Below are positions 46,448 through 58,086 of a stretch of 64,000 bases of DNA, one piece after another. Positions within the stretch are counted from its first letter, which is position 1; the number at the start of each line of letters is the position of its first letter. Source of the stretch: an uncultured Spirochaetia bacterium (GTDB taxonomy: Bacteria > Spirochaetota > Spirochaetia > SZUA-6 > Bin103); NCBI GenBank assembly GCA_958296075.1, contig CATQHW010000001.1, positions 248,001 through 312,000 of the forward strand. The letters are read 5' to 3'. The notes under the pieces were generated by a model. The model was not told the origin of the DNA and did no database searches. It worked only from the letters and a program-made list of their open reading frames with translations. A program made the position numbers and the translations under genes.

Positions 46448-49003
46448 ATGGCCGCCCCCGCATCCGATCACTTCACTCCCTTGTCGCTGGCCGGTTCGTA
46501 CAACGCGGACCGCACCTCTCTGCCCGAGCCGCTGGCGCCGCCGCCCGACTTGGCCGGATCGTTCGGCCGGCAGGCGTTCCGCGGCGTACCGTTCGATCTG
46601 GGCGCCGCCGGCAGCGCGAACGTCGCGCTGCTCGCCGAAGCGCCGATCACGGTGCCGGCCGGCGGGCTGCAGGCGACCTATCTGGTCTTCCTGCACCACG
46701 TCGAGGACCGCGCCTCCAACTACCTGACCGGTTTCGCGGACGACGGCGTGGACGGGAACGAGCTCGGCGATCATGCCGCCGACTACGTGCTGCGCTACGC
46801 CGGCGGGTCCGCGCACGTGCACCCGATCCGGCGGCGCTTCGCCATCCAGCAGGCGCGCATCGGCTGGGGGGCGAGCCCCTTCGCCGCGGTGCCGATGTAC
46901 GCCGACCACGTGTTCGCCTCGGCCGCCGAGGACCAGGCGGCCGGACGGCTGTCGGTCGCCGGCTACGGCCGCGGCGAGACCCGGCACGGCTCCGGCCGCG
47001 ACGGGGCATCGCGCCTGGCGTGGCTATACGCGCTGCCCAACCCGCATCCCGGCCGCGCCATCGAAGCGGTCGAGCTGCGGCCCGGCAATGAGCGCTGCGC
47101 GGTGTACGGCATCGCCGCCACCGAGGTGGCCGAGCATCCGCTGCGGCCGGGCACGCGGCGCAAGCTCCTCCTCGACCTGCCGCCCGGCGCCGCGTTCGAC
47201 GCCGGCGGCCACCTCCCCGGCCTGGAGCTCGACCTCGGCACGATCATCTCCGCGCGGCCCGCCCTCGACTACGACCATGCCGCCTGGACCGACGCGGACG
47301 CTCCGCCCGCCCCGAACGTGCAACCTGCGGTCTCCACCACGCGCGCGCTGGTCGAATACGCCGCCCACCCGGACGCGCGGCTCTACGCCGGCGGCCGCGC
47401 GCACGAGTTGCGCGAGTTGGAAGCCGGACCGGCGGCGGTGGTTGCGGCCGAACGGCCGGTGAAGATACGCATCGTGGAACGCGGCTCGGCGCAGCCGGTG
47501 GCGGTGCGGCTCCACCTGCACGGCGCGGCCGGCGAGTACCTGCCGCCCAAGGGCAACCACCGTACCGTCAACGGCAACTGGTTCGAGGACAACTACGGCG
47601 AGTTCGTCAACGGCGCCAACCAATACGCCTACGTGCCGGGCGAGTGCGTGGCCGACCTGCCGCTCGGCGACGTCTACGTGGAGATCGCGCGCGGCTACGA
47701 GGTGCGTCCGCTGCGGGCGCGCGTCACCGTCGCGGCGGACACCGGCGAGCTGCTGTTCGAGCTGGATCGGGTGTTGCGCTGGCGCGAGCGCGGCTGGGTC
47801 ACCGCCGACACTCACGTGCACTTCCTGAGCCCGCAGACCGCGCTCCTGGAGGGCGCCGCCGAGGGCGTCAACGTCGTCAACCTGCTGGCCAGCCAGTGGG
47901 GGGAGATGTTCAGCAACGTCGGCGACTTCGACGGCGCCACCACGCTCGGCGCGCGCGACTTCGGCGGCTCCGGCGAGTTCCTGGTGCGCGTCGGCACCGA
48001 GAACCGCATGCAGGTGCTGGGCCACGTCTCGCTCCTGGGGTACTCCGGGCCGCTGATCCATCCGCTGTGTTCGGGCGGGCCGTCGGAATCGGCGATCGGC
48101 GACCCGCAGGAGGTGACCATGGCGCAGTGGGCCACGCGCTGCATCGAGCAGGGCGGCGTGGTGGTGATGCCGCACGGCCCCAATCCGCAGTGCGAGCGCG
48201 CCGCCGACATCGTCCTGGGCGTGGTCGACGCGATGGAGATGATGACCTTCAACCCGTGCGAAGCGCAACTCAACCCCTACGGCATCGCCGACTGGTACCG
48301 CTACCTCAACCTGGGCTACCGGCTGCCGGTGGTGGGCGGCTCCGACAAGATGGCCGCCTCCTCGCAGCTCGGCGGCGTGCGCACCTACACGCAACTCGGC
48401 GACCGCGAGTTCACCTACGACAACTGGATGGCGGCCCTCAAGGCCGGCAACACCTTCGTGACGGTGGGACCGCTGGCGGAGATCACGGTCGAGGGCGCCC
48501 CGCCCGGGGCGATCGTGGGGCTGCCGGCCGGCGGCGGCAGCGTGGCGGTCGAGTGGCGGGTCGAATCGGTGGCGGTGCCGATCGCGACGGTGGAGGTGAT
48601 CCGCGGCGGACTCGTAGCCGAGGAGGTCGACGCCGGCGGTCAACTCGCCGCGTCAGGCCGGGCGGCGGTGCGCGTGGACCGCTCCACCTGGATCGCGCTG
48701 CGGGTACGCGGCAGCTATCGCGGGCGCGCCGGCGACCTCGCCGCCCATACCAGCGCCGTGCAGGTACGGGTCGACGGCGCGCGCCCGTTCTCCGCCGCCG
48801 ACGCGGGGCTGATCCTGGATCAGATCGAGGGCGCCCTGGCCTACGTCGACACCATCGCCCCGCGCCCGGACGCGGAGCGATACCGCCGGCTCCGCGCTAC
48901 CCTGGAAGGTGCCTGGAACCGCCTGCACCAAGCCATGCACCGCCGCGGCGTGTTCCACGGCCACACGCCCCTGCACGACCACGCCGAGCACCACGAGCAC
49001 TGA
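46448..49003 (+). CDS. CehA/McbA-family metallohydrolase (PHP-like)
   Basis: The protein has 851 residues. A large N-terminal beta-rich region (about 1-440) precedes the PHP-type metal site ADTHVHFLSP (about 452-461), then VVMPHGPNPQ and VVGGSDK supply further ligands. These hydrolases act on esters, carbamates or phosphoesters, and here the substrate is unknown. No signal peptide is evident. The tail HGHTPLHDHAEHHEH is strikingly histidine-rich and could bind metal. Followed 39 bp later by the first SulP gene. Confidence 0.75.
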   Translation: MAAPASDHFTPLSLAGSYNADRTSLPEPLAPPPDLAGSFGRQAFRGVPFDLGAAGSANVALLAEAPITVPAGGLQATYLVFLHHVEDRASNYLTGFADDGVDGNELGDHAADYVLRYAGGSAHVHPIRRRFAIQQARIGWGASPFAAVPMYADHVFASAAEDQAAGRLSVAGYGRGETRHGSGRDGASRLAWLYALPNPHPGRAIEAVELRPGNERCAVYGIAATEVAEHPLRPGTRRKLLLDLPPGAAFDAGGHLPGLELDLGTIISARPALDYDHAAWTDADAPPAPNVQPAVSTTRALVEYAAHPDARLYAGGRAHELRELEAGPAAVVAAERPVKIRIVERGSAQPVAVRLHLHGAAGEYLPPKGNHRTVNGNWFEDNYGEFVNGANQYAYVPGECVADLPLGDVYVEIARGYEVRPLRARVTVAADTGELLFELDRVLRWRERGWVTADTHVHFLSPQTALLEGAAEGVNVVNLLASQWGEMFSNVGDFDGATTLGARDFGGSGEFLVRVGTENRMQVLGHVSLLGYSGPLIHPLCSGGPSESAIGDPQEVTMAQWATRCIEQGGVVVMPHGPNPQCERAADIVLGVVDAMEMMTFNPCEAQLNPYGIADWYRYLNLGYRLPVVGGSDKMAASSQLGGVRTYTQLGDREFTYDNWMAALKAGNTFVTVGPLAEITVEGAPPGAIVGLPAGGGSVAVEWRVESVAVPIATVEVIRGGLVAEEVDAGGQLAASGRAAVRVDRSTWIALRVRGSYRGRAGDLAAHTSAVQVRVDGARPFSAADAGLILDQIEGALAYVDTIAPRPDAERYRRLRATLEGAWNRLHQAMHRRGVFHGHTPLHDHAEHHEH

Positions 49004-49020
49004 CCGCGGCGCGGTCCGGC

Positions 49021-50770
49021 CACTGGTTGACGCGGCGGGCGATGGCACTGCGACTTTCCTACGATTACCGGACGCTTCGAGGGGACGTCTCCGGTGCCGT
49101 CGCATCGACGATCATCGTGTTGCCGTGGGCCCTGGCCGTGGGCGTGGCGTCGGGCCTGGGGCCGCTAGCCGCCCTTTACGGCACCATCGCCATCGGCTTC
49201 TTCGCGGCGGTGTTCGGCGGCACGCGGGCGCAGATGTCGACTACCACCGCGCCCATGCTCGTGGCCATGACGGTCATCCTCATGCAGCACGCCGACAATC
49301 CCGCCGAGGCGTTCACCATCGTCATGCTGGCGGGCCTGATGCAGATCGCCATGGGCGCGCTGCGCCTTGGCCGTTTCATCGTCTACATGCCGTACTCCGT
49401 GATCGCGGGGTTGATGTCGGGCATCGGCGTTCTGGTCATCGCCAGCCAGATCCCACCCCTGTTCGGCGTCGCGGCGGGCGCTTCCGGCGTCTGGGCCGAC
49501 CCGCTGGCGCACGTCGACGCCGGCGCGGCGGCCGTGAGCGCTGTGACGCTCGCGGTGTGCGTCTTCTGGCCGGCCAGGGCCGAAAGGTTCGTGTCGGCCT
49601 ATCTGGCGGCCCTGGTCATCGGCACCGTCGTGGCCGTCGTCTGGTTCGCGGACGCCCCGACGATCGGCGACTTTCCCACCGGCTTGCCGGCGCTGCACCC
49701 GCCGGTGCTGTCGCCCGGCTTCCTCGCGGAGGCGGTCCAGCCCGCCTTCCTGCTCGCGCTCATCGGCTCCATCAACAGCCTGCTGTCCTCGCTGCTGCAC
49801 GATTCGCTGACCGGCGCGCTGCACGATTCGAATCGGGAGCTCGTCGGCCAGGGGCTCGGCAACGTCGCGGCCGGCGTGCTCGGCGCGCCGCCCGGCGCCG
49901 CGTCGGCGGCGACCACCGCGCTCAACATCCGCGCCGGGGCGCGCACCAGAGTCTCCGGCGCCCTGCGCTCGGTCATCCTGCTGGCACTGGTGCTCGGCGC
50001 CGCGCCGATCGCCAAGTCGATTCCGCTCGCCGTCCTCGCCGTCGTCGTCATGAAGAGCGGATGGGACATCATCGACTGGCGCTTCCTCACCCGCGTCCAC
50101 CGAATCCGGCGCGACTACGCGGTCGTCATGCTGGTCACCTTCCTGCTCACGATCTTCGTCGACCTGCTCGCCGCGGTCGGCGCCGGGTTCGTCATCTCGG
50201 TGCTGGCGCGGGCGCGGGAAGACAGGATGGCGGAAATGGACAGCGTGGTGTCCGTGCCGCTCCTGGACGCGGGATTTCTCGGTGAGACCGACGATCCGTT
50301 CCTCGCCCGGGTCGGCCTGTTCGAAATGCGGGGCGGGTTCTCGGTCGCGTCCTCCCGAGATCTGATCCGGATGGCGAGAATGGACATCCGCGATCACGAA
50401 ATCGTGATCCTCGACTTCTCCAAAACGACGCGCATGGACGACAGCGCCGCCCTGGCCATGGAGCATCTGGTGGACTCCGCCGCCGAAAGCGACACCGAAT
50501 GCATCGTGGTCAACCTGTCCGGCGGCGTCGCCCGGACGCTCGATTCCCTCGACGTGTTCGGGCGCCTGCCAAAGGATCGCTTCGTGGGCGGCATGGACGA
50601 GGCGCGGAAGCTGGCCAGGAGCCTCTTGGAGCGGCGGGGTGACGGCGCGGCGTCATAGCCCCACTCCACGTGGCGAGCATCGCCTTGACCGGGCGCCGTG
50701 TGTCCCTGCCGGGGCACTTCGACGGGACGGTTGTCCTGGAAGCGGTCCGGCCGCTCAATGTGGACGGCTT
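49021..50770. repeat. Tandem duplication, copy 1 (SulP gene plus 5' end of the helicase)
   Basis: This segment repeats at 50804-52551 with a period of 1783 bp. It spans the region before the SulP start, the whole SulP gene and about 100 bp of the following helicase gene. A 2-base difference after the SulP stop shifts the period to 1781. No insertion-sequence ends or obvious target repeats were seen at the joints. Confidence 0.85.
49042..50658 (+). CDS. SulP/SLC26 anion transporter with STAS domain, copy 1
   Basis: The protein has 538 residues. Roughly ten to twelve membrane segments (about 15-400) follow the SulP pattern: an early amphipathic start, QMSTTTAPM in the transport core, then PYSVIAGLMSGIGVLV and SINSLLSSLLHDSLTG. 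A cytoplasmic STAS domain follows (about 425-530) with VILDFSKTTRMDDSAALAMEHLV. SulP proteins carry sulfate, bicarbonate or dicarboxylates. ATG 49042 was chosen. An upstream in-frame TTG (49027) exists, and the longer open frame from 47644 runs antisense through the preceding gene. Confidence 0.9.
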   Translation: MALRLSYDYRTLRGDVSGAVASTIIVLPWALAVGVASGLGPLAALYGTIAIGFFAAVFGGTRAQMSTTTAPMLVAMTVILMQHADNPAEAFTIVMLAGLMQIAMGALRLGRFIVYMPYSVIAGLMSGIGVLVIASQIPPLFGVAAGASGVWADPLAHVDAGAAAVSAVTLAVCVFWPARAERFVSAYLAALVIGTVVAVVWFADAPTIGDFPTGLPALHPPVLSPGFLAEAVQPAFLLALIGSINSLLSSLLHDSLTGALHDSNRELVGQGLGNVAAGVLGAPPGAASAATTALNIRAGARTRVSGALRSVILLALVLGAAPIAKSIPLAVLAVVVMKSGWDIIDWRFLTRVHRIRRDYAVVMLVTFLLTIFVDLLAAVGAGFVISVLARAREDRMAEMDSVVSVPLLDAGFLGETDDPFLARVGLFEMRGGFSVASSRDLIRMARMDIRDHEIVILDFSKTTRMDDSAALAMEHLVDSAAESDTECIVVNLSGGVARTLDSLDVFGRLPKDRFVGGMDEARKLARSLLERRGDGAAS

Positions 50771-50813
50771 GCCTTCCGCCATAATCCGGTCCGTGGACCG
50801 GTCCACTGGTTGA
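50670..50813 (+). pseudogene. 5' fragment of the SNF2/DUF3883 helicase left by the duplication
   Basis: GTG 50670 opens 47 codons (start VASIALTGRRVSLPGHFDG) that match the first ~33 codons of the gene at 52451, then read unrelated sequence to TGA 50811-50813. It shows that SulP and the helicase were already adjacent before the duplication. Confidence 0.8.
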
Positions 50814-50824
50814 CGCGGCGGGCG

Positions 50825-52441
50825 ATGGCAATGCGACGTTCCTATGATTACCGGACGCTTCGGGGGGACGTCTCCGGTGCCGTCGCATCGACGATCATCG
50901 TGTTGCCGTGGGCCCTGGCCGTGGGCGTGGCGTCGGGCCTGGGGCCGCTAGCCGCCCTTTACGGCACCATCGCCATCGGCTTCTTCGCGGCGGTGTTCGG
51001 CGGCACGCGGGCGCAGATGTCGGATACCAGCGCGCCCATGCTCGTGGCCATGACGGTCATACTCATGCAGCACGCCGACAATCCCGCCATGGCGTTCACC
51101 ATCGTCCTGCTGGCGGGCCTGATGCAGATCGCCATGGGCGCGCTGCGCCTTGGCCGTTTCATCGTCTACATGCCGTACTCCGTGATCGCGGGGTTGATGT
51201 CGGGCATCGGCGTTCTGGTCATCGCCAGCCAGCTCCCACCCCTGTTCGGCATCGCGGCGGGCGCCGCCGGCGTCTGGGCCGACCCGCTGGCGCACGTCGA
51301 CGCCGGCGCGGCGGCCGCGGGCGCTGTGACGCTCGCGGTGTGCGTCTTCTGGCCGGCCAGGGCCGAAAGGTTCGTGTCGGCCTATCTGGCGGCCCTGGTC
51401 ATCGGCACCGTCGTGGCCGTCGTCTGGTTCTCGGACGCCCCGACGATCGGCGACTTTCCCACCGGCTTGCCGGCGCTGCACCCGCCGGTGCTGTCGCCCG
51501 GCTTCCTCGCGGAGGCGGTCCAGCCCGCCTTCCTGCTCGCGCTCATCGGCTCCATCAACAGCCTGCTGTCCTCGCTGCTGCACGATTCGCTGACCGGCGC
51601 GCTGCACAATTCGAACCGGGAGCTCGTCGGCCAGGGGCTCGGCAACGTCGCGGCCGGCGTGCTCGGCGCGCCGCCCGGCTCCGCGTCGGCGGTGACCACT
51701 GCGCTCAACATCTGCGCCGGGGCGCGCACCAGAGTCTCCGGCGCCCTGCGCTCGGTCATCCTGCTGGCACTGGTGCTCGGCGCCGGGCCGATCGCCAAAC
51801 CGATTCCGCTCGCCGTCCTCGCCGTCGTCGTCATGAAGGGCGGATGGGACATCATCGACTGGCGCTTCCTCACCCGCGTCCACCGAATCCGGCGCGACTT
51901 CGCGGTCGTCATGCTGATCACCTTCCTGCTCACGATCTTCGTCGACCTGCTCGCCGCGGTCGGCGCCGGGTTCGTCATCTCGGTGCTGGCGCGGGCGCGG
52001 GAAGACAGGATGGCGGAAATGGACAGCGTGGTGTCCGTGCCGCTCCTGGACGCGGGATTTCTCGGCGAGACCGACGATCCGTTCCTCGCCCGGGTCGGCC
52101 TGTTCGAAATGCGGGGCGGGTTCTCGGTCGCGTCCTCCCGAGATCTGATCTGGATGGCGAGAATGGACATCCGCGATCACGAAATCGTGATCCTCGACTT
52201 CTCCAAAACGACGCGTATGGACGACAGCGCCGCCCTGGCCATGGAGCATCTGGTGGACTCCGCCGCCGAAAGCGACACCGAATGCATCGTGGTCAACCTG
52301 TCCGGCGGCGTCGCCCGGACGCTCGATTCCCTCGACGTGTTCGGGCGCCTGCCAAAGGATCGCTTCGTGGGCGGCATGGACGAGGCGCGGAAGCTGGCCA
52401 GGAGCCTCTTGGAGCGGCGGGGTGACGGCGCGGCGTCATAG
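50825..52441 (+). CDS. SulP/SLC26 anion transporter with STAS domain, copy 2
   Basis: The protein has 538 residues and differs from copy 1 at about 22 positions by eye (roughly 96% identical). Nearly all changes are in the membrane half (for example QMSDTSAPM for QMSTTTAPM, NPAMAF for NPAEAF, NICAGAR for NIRAGAR). The STAS domain has a single change (R to W in DLIRMA). Both copies keep full reading frames, so both may be functional, perhaps with different ion preference. Confidence 0.9.
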   Translation: MAMRRSYDYRTLRGDVSGAVASTIIVLPWALAVGVASGLGPLAALYGTIAIGFFAAVFGGTRAQMSDTSAPMLVAMTVILMQHADNPAMAFTIVLLAGLMQIAMGALRLGRFIVYMPYSVIAGLMSGIGVLVIASQLPPLFGIAAGAAGVWADPLAHVDAGAAAAGAVTLAVCVFWPARAERFVSAYLAALVIGTVVAVVWFSDAPTIGDFPTGLPALHPPVLSPGFLAEAVQPAFLLALIGSINSLLSSLLHDSLTGALHNSNRELVGQGLGNVAAGVLGAPPGSASAVTTALNICAGARTRVSGALRSVILLALVLGAGPIAKPIPLAVLAVVVMKGGWDIIDWRFLTRVHRIRRDFAVVMLITFLLTIFVDLLAAVGAGFVISVLARAREDRMAEMDSVVSVPLLDAGFLGETDDPFLARVGLFEMRGGFSVASSRDLIWMARMDIRDHEIVILDFSKTTRMDDSAALAMEHLVDSAAESDTECIVVNLSGGVARTLDSLDVFGRLPKDRFVGGMDEARKLARSLLERRGDGAAS

Positions 52442-52450
52442 CCACTCCAC

Positions 52451-54201
<1,751 letters not shown>

Positions 54202-54229
54202 TGAAGACGGTCGCGGCAGGCAGGACCGC

Positions 54230-56143
54230 ATGCGCATAACCCGGATCGAGATCAGCAACTTCCGATCGATCCGGCATCTCGTCGTCGATCTGGGTAAGAC
54301 GACCGTGTTCGTGGGTCCCAACAACGCCGGCAAGACGGCGATTCTCGAGGCGTTGCGCATCGCCTTGACGCGCCGGTGGGGCCAGCGCGGCACCGGATTC
54401 ACCGAGTACGACGTCCATCTCAGGAACGACACCGACGATCCGAAGACGTCCGACGGTGTGAGCATCGAGTTGCGCACAGAAGAGTCCGCACCCGGCGAGT
54501 GGCCGATCGCTATCGTGGAAGATCTCGCTCAGATCGTGCAACTGGATCTCAATACCGGCATCCGTTCCATCATCCTGCGGACACGGTGCAAGTGGAGCAA
54601 GGACAGCGGCGCCTTCGAGCCGAGCTGGAAGTTCCTGAACGTAAATCGGCAGCCGCTGGCCGGCGAGGGAGCGCGCCGGATCAACCTTGAGCGATTCTGG
54701 CGCTACCTGCCCGTGTTCTATCTCAGTGCGCTCCGCGATGTCGGCCAAGAGTACTCTCCGCGGTCGCAGTTCTGGGGCCAGCTTCTCAAGTCGCTGCAGA
54801 TTCCCGCCGGTCTGGAATCGCAGGCACAGCGTGTCCTTGATGATCTCAATCGTGACCTGCTGGGTGCCGACCCGCGTCTGCAAAAGATCGCAGAGACGCT
54901 ATCCGGCACCACCAGAATCGCCTCACGCGACCGTGCCGGCGGCCTGGACCTGCGCATGGCGCCACTGAAAACATGGGATCTCCTTTCGAGGGCGCAGATC
55001 ATCCTGCGCAACGAACCGAATCGGCCATGGCTCCCGCTGCAGCGGCAGGGACAGGGGGTGCAGAGCCTTTCCGTGATCTTCCTGTTCCAGGCGTTCGTCG
55101 ACCATCTCCTGCACGACGTATACGAACGAGAAAGCGAGCCGGTGCTGGCGCTCGAAGAGCCGGAGACCCACCTGCATCCGCAGGCCGCCCGCACGTTGTG
55201 GACGCACGTCCGGGACCTTCCTGGCCAGAAAATCGTTACGACCCACTCGCCCTACTTCGTGCAGCACGTTCCGTTCCGGGATGTCCGCCTGGTACGCTTG
55301 ACCGAACGGGGAACGGAAGTCCGGTGGTTGCCATCCAGCTTCTCGGCCGAGATTCCGCCGCTGGACGGCATTGAAGATGTAGTCCGGAAGTCGGACGGAA
55401 TGCTCCAATACGAACGCTCATCCCGCACGCTCACGGTCCGAGGAGCGCTGAACACGGACACCTATCGTCAGCTCCTCTCCTGCTGCGGATCGCATGAACG
55501 ACGCAGCGAAATCGAGGCCGCGATAGCAGACCTTCGCGATCGGTCATCGCAGTACATCCCCGACGCTGAGCTACAGTCGCTTGAGACCTACGCCCGACGC
55601 ATGCGCGGCGAGATATTTTTTGCCGAGCGCTGGTTGATCGTCGAAGGGCAGGCCGACTTCCTCATCGTTCATGCATTGGCGCATGCGATGAAATATGACC
55701 TGGACGAGCACGGCGTGGCCGTCATCGACGCCCAGAACAATGGCAACCCGACGACGTTCGCGGCGCTCGCCCGCGCGCTCGCGATCCCGTGGCTGGCGGT
55801 GTTCGATGGCGATGACGCGGGACGGGGTTATGTAGAGGGTATTCGCAAGCGCGGTTTCAGCGATGACGCGGTGTCGCACCGCTGCCGAACCCATTCTGCC
55901 GGCGATCTGGAAGCGCAGCTCGTGACCGATGGACTCGGCCCGGTGTTGCGCGAAATCCTGACCGAATTGGACGTCTCAGGTGCGCGGGCACTCGCGGACG
56001 AAGCGCTACCGGAGCGACTGAGAGCTGACAAGACGGCCTGCGCCGCGGCGCTCGCCGCCCAGATGCGCGCCGATCCCGACTTGGCGCAACGTGCGCCGGC
56101 GGCGTTTCGCGACGCAATTGGCGACCTGCGGAGTCTCCAGTAA
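54230..56143 (+). CDS. gajA: GajA-like OLD-family ATPase with TOPRIM nuclease domain
   Basis: The protein has 637 residues from ATG 54230. The N-terminal ABC/SMC-like ATPase has ISNFRSIRHL, the P-loop GPNNAGKT (Lys35), and the signature and Walker B LALEEPETHLHPQ (about 307-319). The C-terminal TOPRIM domain has LIVEGQADF (Glu472), VAVIDAQNNGNP and VFDGDDAG (Asp526, Asp528). This is the GajA architecture of Gabija, an ATP-inhibited DNA nicking endonuclease. It is joined to the next gene by a one-base TAATG overlap, as in gajA-gajB operons. Generic OLD nucleases are an alternative, but the UvrD partner favours Gabija. Confidence 0.82.
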   Translation: MRITRIEISNFRSIRHLVVDLGKTTVFVGPNNAGKTAILEALRIALTRRWGQRGTGFTEYDVHLRNDTDDPKTSDGVSIELRTEESAPGEWPIAIVEDLAQIVQLDLNTGIRSIILRTRCKWSKDSGAFEPSWKFLNVNRQPLAGEGARRINLERFWRYLPVFYLSALRDVGQEYSPRSQFWGQLLKSLQIPAGLESQAQRVLDDLNRDLLGADPRLQKIAETLSGTTRIASRDRAGGLDLRMAPLKTWDLLSRAQIILRNEPNRPWLPLQRQGQGVQSLSVIFLFQAFVDHLLHDVYERESEPVLALEEPETHLHPQAARTLWTHVRDLPGQKIVTTHSPYFVQHVPFRDVRLVRLTERGTEVRWLPSSFSAEIPPLDGIEDVVRKSDGMLQYERSSRTLTVRGALNTDTYRQLLSCCGSHERRSEIEAAIADLRDRSSQYIPDAELQSLETYARRMRGEIFFAERWLIVEGQADFLIVHALAHAMKYDLDEHGVAVIDAQNNGNPTTFAALARALAIPWLAVFDGDDAGRGYVEGIRKRGFSDDAVSHRCRTHSAGDLEAQLVTDGLGPVLREILTELDVSGARALADEALPERLRADKTACAAALAAQMRADPDLAQRAPAAFRDAIGDLRSLQ

Positions 56144-58086
56144 TGGGCGCCTCCCTGGAATCGTCGCTCGCCGAGTTGACCGACATCCAGCGCCAAGCCG
56201 TGGAATGGGACGGCGGCCCCCTGCTCGTTCTGGCCGGCCCGGGCTCCGGCAAGACGCGCGTGCTCACGTGCCGCGTCGCTCGTCTGCTCGATGCGTCCCG
56301 AGATCGGCGCTTTCGTATCCTCGCGCTGACGTTCACCAACGCGGCGGCGCACGCGATGGCAAGCGGGGTCGCCAACTTGGTGCCCGGACTCGAAGGACGC
56401 GCCACGATCGCCACCTTCCATGGCTTTTGCGCCCAGATGCTGCGACAGCACGGCGTGCACCTGGGCATCAAACCGGACTTCGCGATCTATTCGCAGCCCG
56501 CGGATCGGCAAGCGGTGCTGGGCGACGCGCTGCGTCGGAGCGGTGAGCATACGAGCGACGCTGCCCGGAGGCTGCTGCCGTGGATCGATCATCTCAAGGA
56601 ACGACTCGTGGAACCGGAACAGGCGGCACGACATCTGGCGGCCACGAACGGCGCTGCCGCGGAACGTGCCAGCCAGGTTGCGCATGCCTACCGCCTGTAC
56701 GAGGACGAACTCCGTCGCGCCAACGCTCTGGATTTCAGCTCGCTCATTCTTGAGGCGCATCGGCTGTTCGCCTACCCGGCGCTGGTCCGGCACTACCAGA
56801 CGGCCTACCCGTACTGGTTGCTCGATGAATTCCAGGATACGAACGAGGCCCATTACCAGTTGCTTCGCAGTATGGCGGTCGGCGGGTTTCGTGACCTCTT
56901 TGTCGTCGCTGACGACGACCAGGCCATTTTCGAATGGAACGGCGCGAACGTTCACCAGATCAAAGATGTGGTCCATCATTTTTCGTGCGAGGTGATGCAA
57001 CTGTCAACAAACTTCCGCTGTCCTCCGGCAATCGTCGATACCGCAAACCGGCTCGCCACGTTTAATCGTTCCGGTATGCCGAGGCATCCAGCGGTGGCAC
57101 CTGAGCCTACGTCGTCCCACTCGCACGAAGAGCAGATCCAATACCTGGAATTCGAGAGTGATCGGGAAGAAGTTTCGCATATCGCCAACGAAATCGCGCA
57201 GCAGGCAGTGGAGCAACGAGCCGCCACCGCAGTGCTGGCAAGGAATCGCGAACTCCTGAACGAATTGCATAACGAATTCAGGAAACGCTGCGTGGCGGCG
57301 GAGCTAGTGATGCGGCGTGACGACTTTCTGTCCCCGGAAATGCGCTGGCTGGTGGCCTGTCTGAAACAGATCGTCCGGCCGCTGGATACGCGCAATATGG
57401 CGGTGCTCATAACGTCGTTCGAGCGTTTCGCGAACACGGGTATGGACTGGGGTACGCTCGAGTCACGTGCCGCAGCAGAGGGAGTTACCTACCTGTCGAT
57501 CTGGACGCAATCGGTTCGAGATGCGTCGCTTCCCGATTCAGTTTCCAAGCTGACCGATTCGATCTCCGATCTTGCGTCCGGATCTATCAAACCGGTTTCG
57601 GCGATCGCGCAGGTCATCAAGCACTTCGAGACCGACGATCCGGACGACGATCTCAAGGAGGACCTGAGTGCTTGGCATCGAATTGACCACAAAATCCGAG
57701 GCGGTCATGGTAATCTCTCACTGGATCATTTCCTACAGGAACTCGAACTGCGCTCCAAGGAACCGGCGCCGGTTCGGGGAGCGGTCACCTTGACGACCAT
57801 TCATGGCGCCAAGGGTCGCGAGTTCGACACCGTGTACCTGATCGGACTGGTAGAGGACATCCTTCCGTCCTACCACAGCATCAAGACGGAGGGCGATAAC
57901 GGCGGCACGGGAATAGATGAGGAGCGCCGCGTGTGTTTCGTCGCGATCACGCGCGCCAGACGTCGGTTGATTCTGTCGCGGGCGCGCCGGTACCGAGGAT
58001 GGAAGAAAACGCCGTCTCGATTTCTCGCCGAGATGGGTTACCCGGATGGCGGCCCGCATCATAGTGCGCCTCGGAGCATCGGCTGA
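56143..58086 (+). CDS. gajB: GajB-like UvrD/Rep SF1A helicase
   Basis: The protein has 647 residues. The motifs are LVLAGPGSGKTRVL (Lys37), LALTFTNAAA, LLDEFQDTNEAH (about 226-237), VADDDQAIFEWNGAN, LTTIHGAKGREFDTVYL, and RRVCFVAITRARRRL. It is longer than typical GajB but has the same minimal UvrD layout. In Gabija the helicase senses DNA and lifts nucleotide inhibition of GajA. Its TGA overlaps the methylase ATG (TGATG), so it is translationally coupled on both sides. GC content dips in its second half relative to neighbours. Confidence 0.82.
   Translation: MGASLESSLAELTDIQRQAVEWDGGPLLVLAGPGSGKTRVLTCRVARLLDASRDRRFRILALTFTNAAAHAMASGVANLVPGLEGRATIATFHGFCAQMLRQHGVHLGIKPDFAIYSQPADRQAVLGDALRRSGEHTSDAARRLLPWIDHLKERLVEPEQAARHLAATNGAAAERASQVAHAYRLYEDELRRANALDFSSLILEAHRLFAYPALVRHYQTAYPYWLLDEFQDTNEAHYQLLRSMAVGGFRDLFVVADDDQAIFEWNGANVHQIKDVVHHFSCEVMQLSTNFRCPPAIVDTANRLATFNRSGMPRHPAVAPEPTSSHSHEEQIQYLEFESDREEVSHIANEIAQQAVEQRAATAVLARNRELLNELHNEFRKRCVAAELVMRRDDFLSPEMRWLVACLKQIVRPLDTRNMAVLITSFERFANTGMDWGTLESRAAAEGVTYLSIWTQSVRDASLPDSVSKLTDSISDLASGSIKPVSAIAQVIKHFETDDPDDDLKEDLSAWHRIDHKIRGGHGNLSLDHFLQELELRSKEPAPVRGAVTLTTIHGAKGREFDTVYLIGLVEDILPSYHSIKTEGDNGGTGIDEERRVCFVAITRARRRLILSRARRYRGWKKTPSRFLAEMGYPDGGPHHSAPRSIG

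Noticed and set aside
47644..50658. A 1004-residue frame that would fuse an upstream protein to SulP
   Set aside because: The upstream part is the out-of-frame reading of the metallohydrolase. SulP starts at 49042, as in the second copy at 50825.
47024..52249. Long antisense frames over the metallohydrolase and both SulP genes
   Set aside because: They repeat identically in both SulP copies and are rich in R, H, D and G without motifs, so they are shadows of the real genes.
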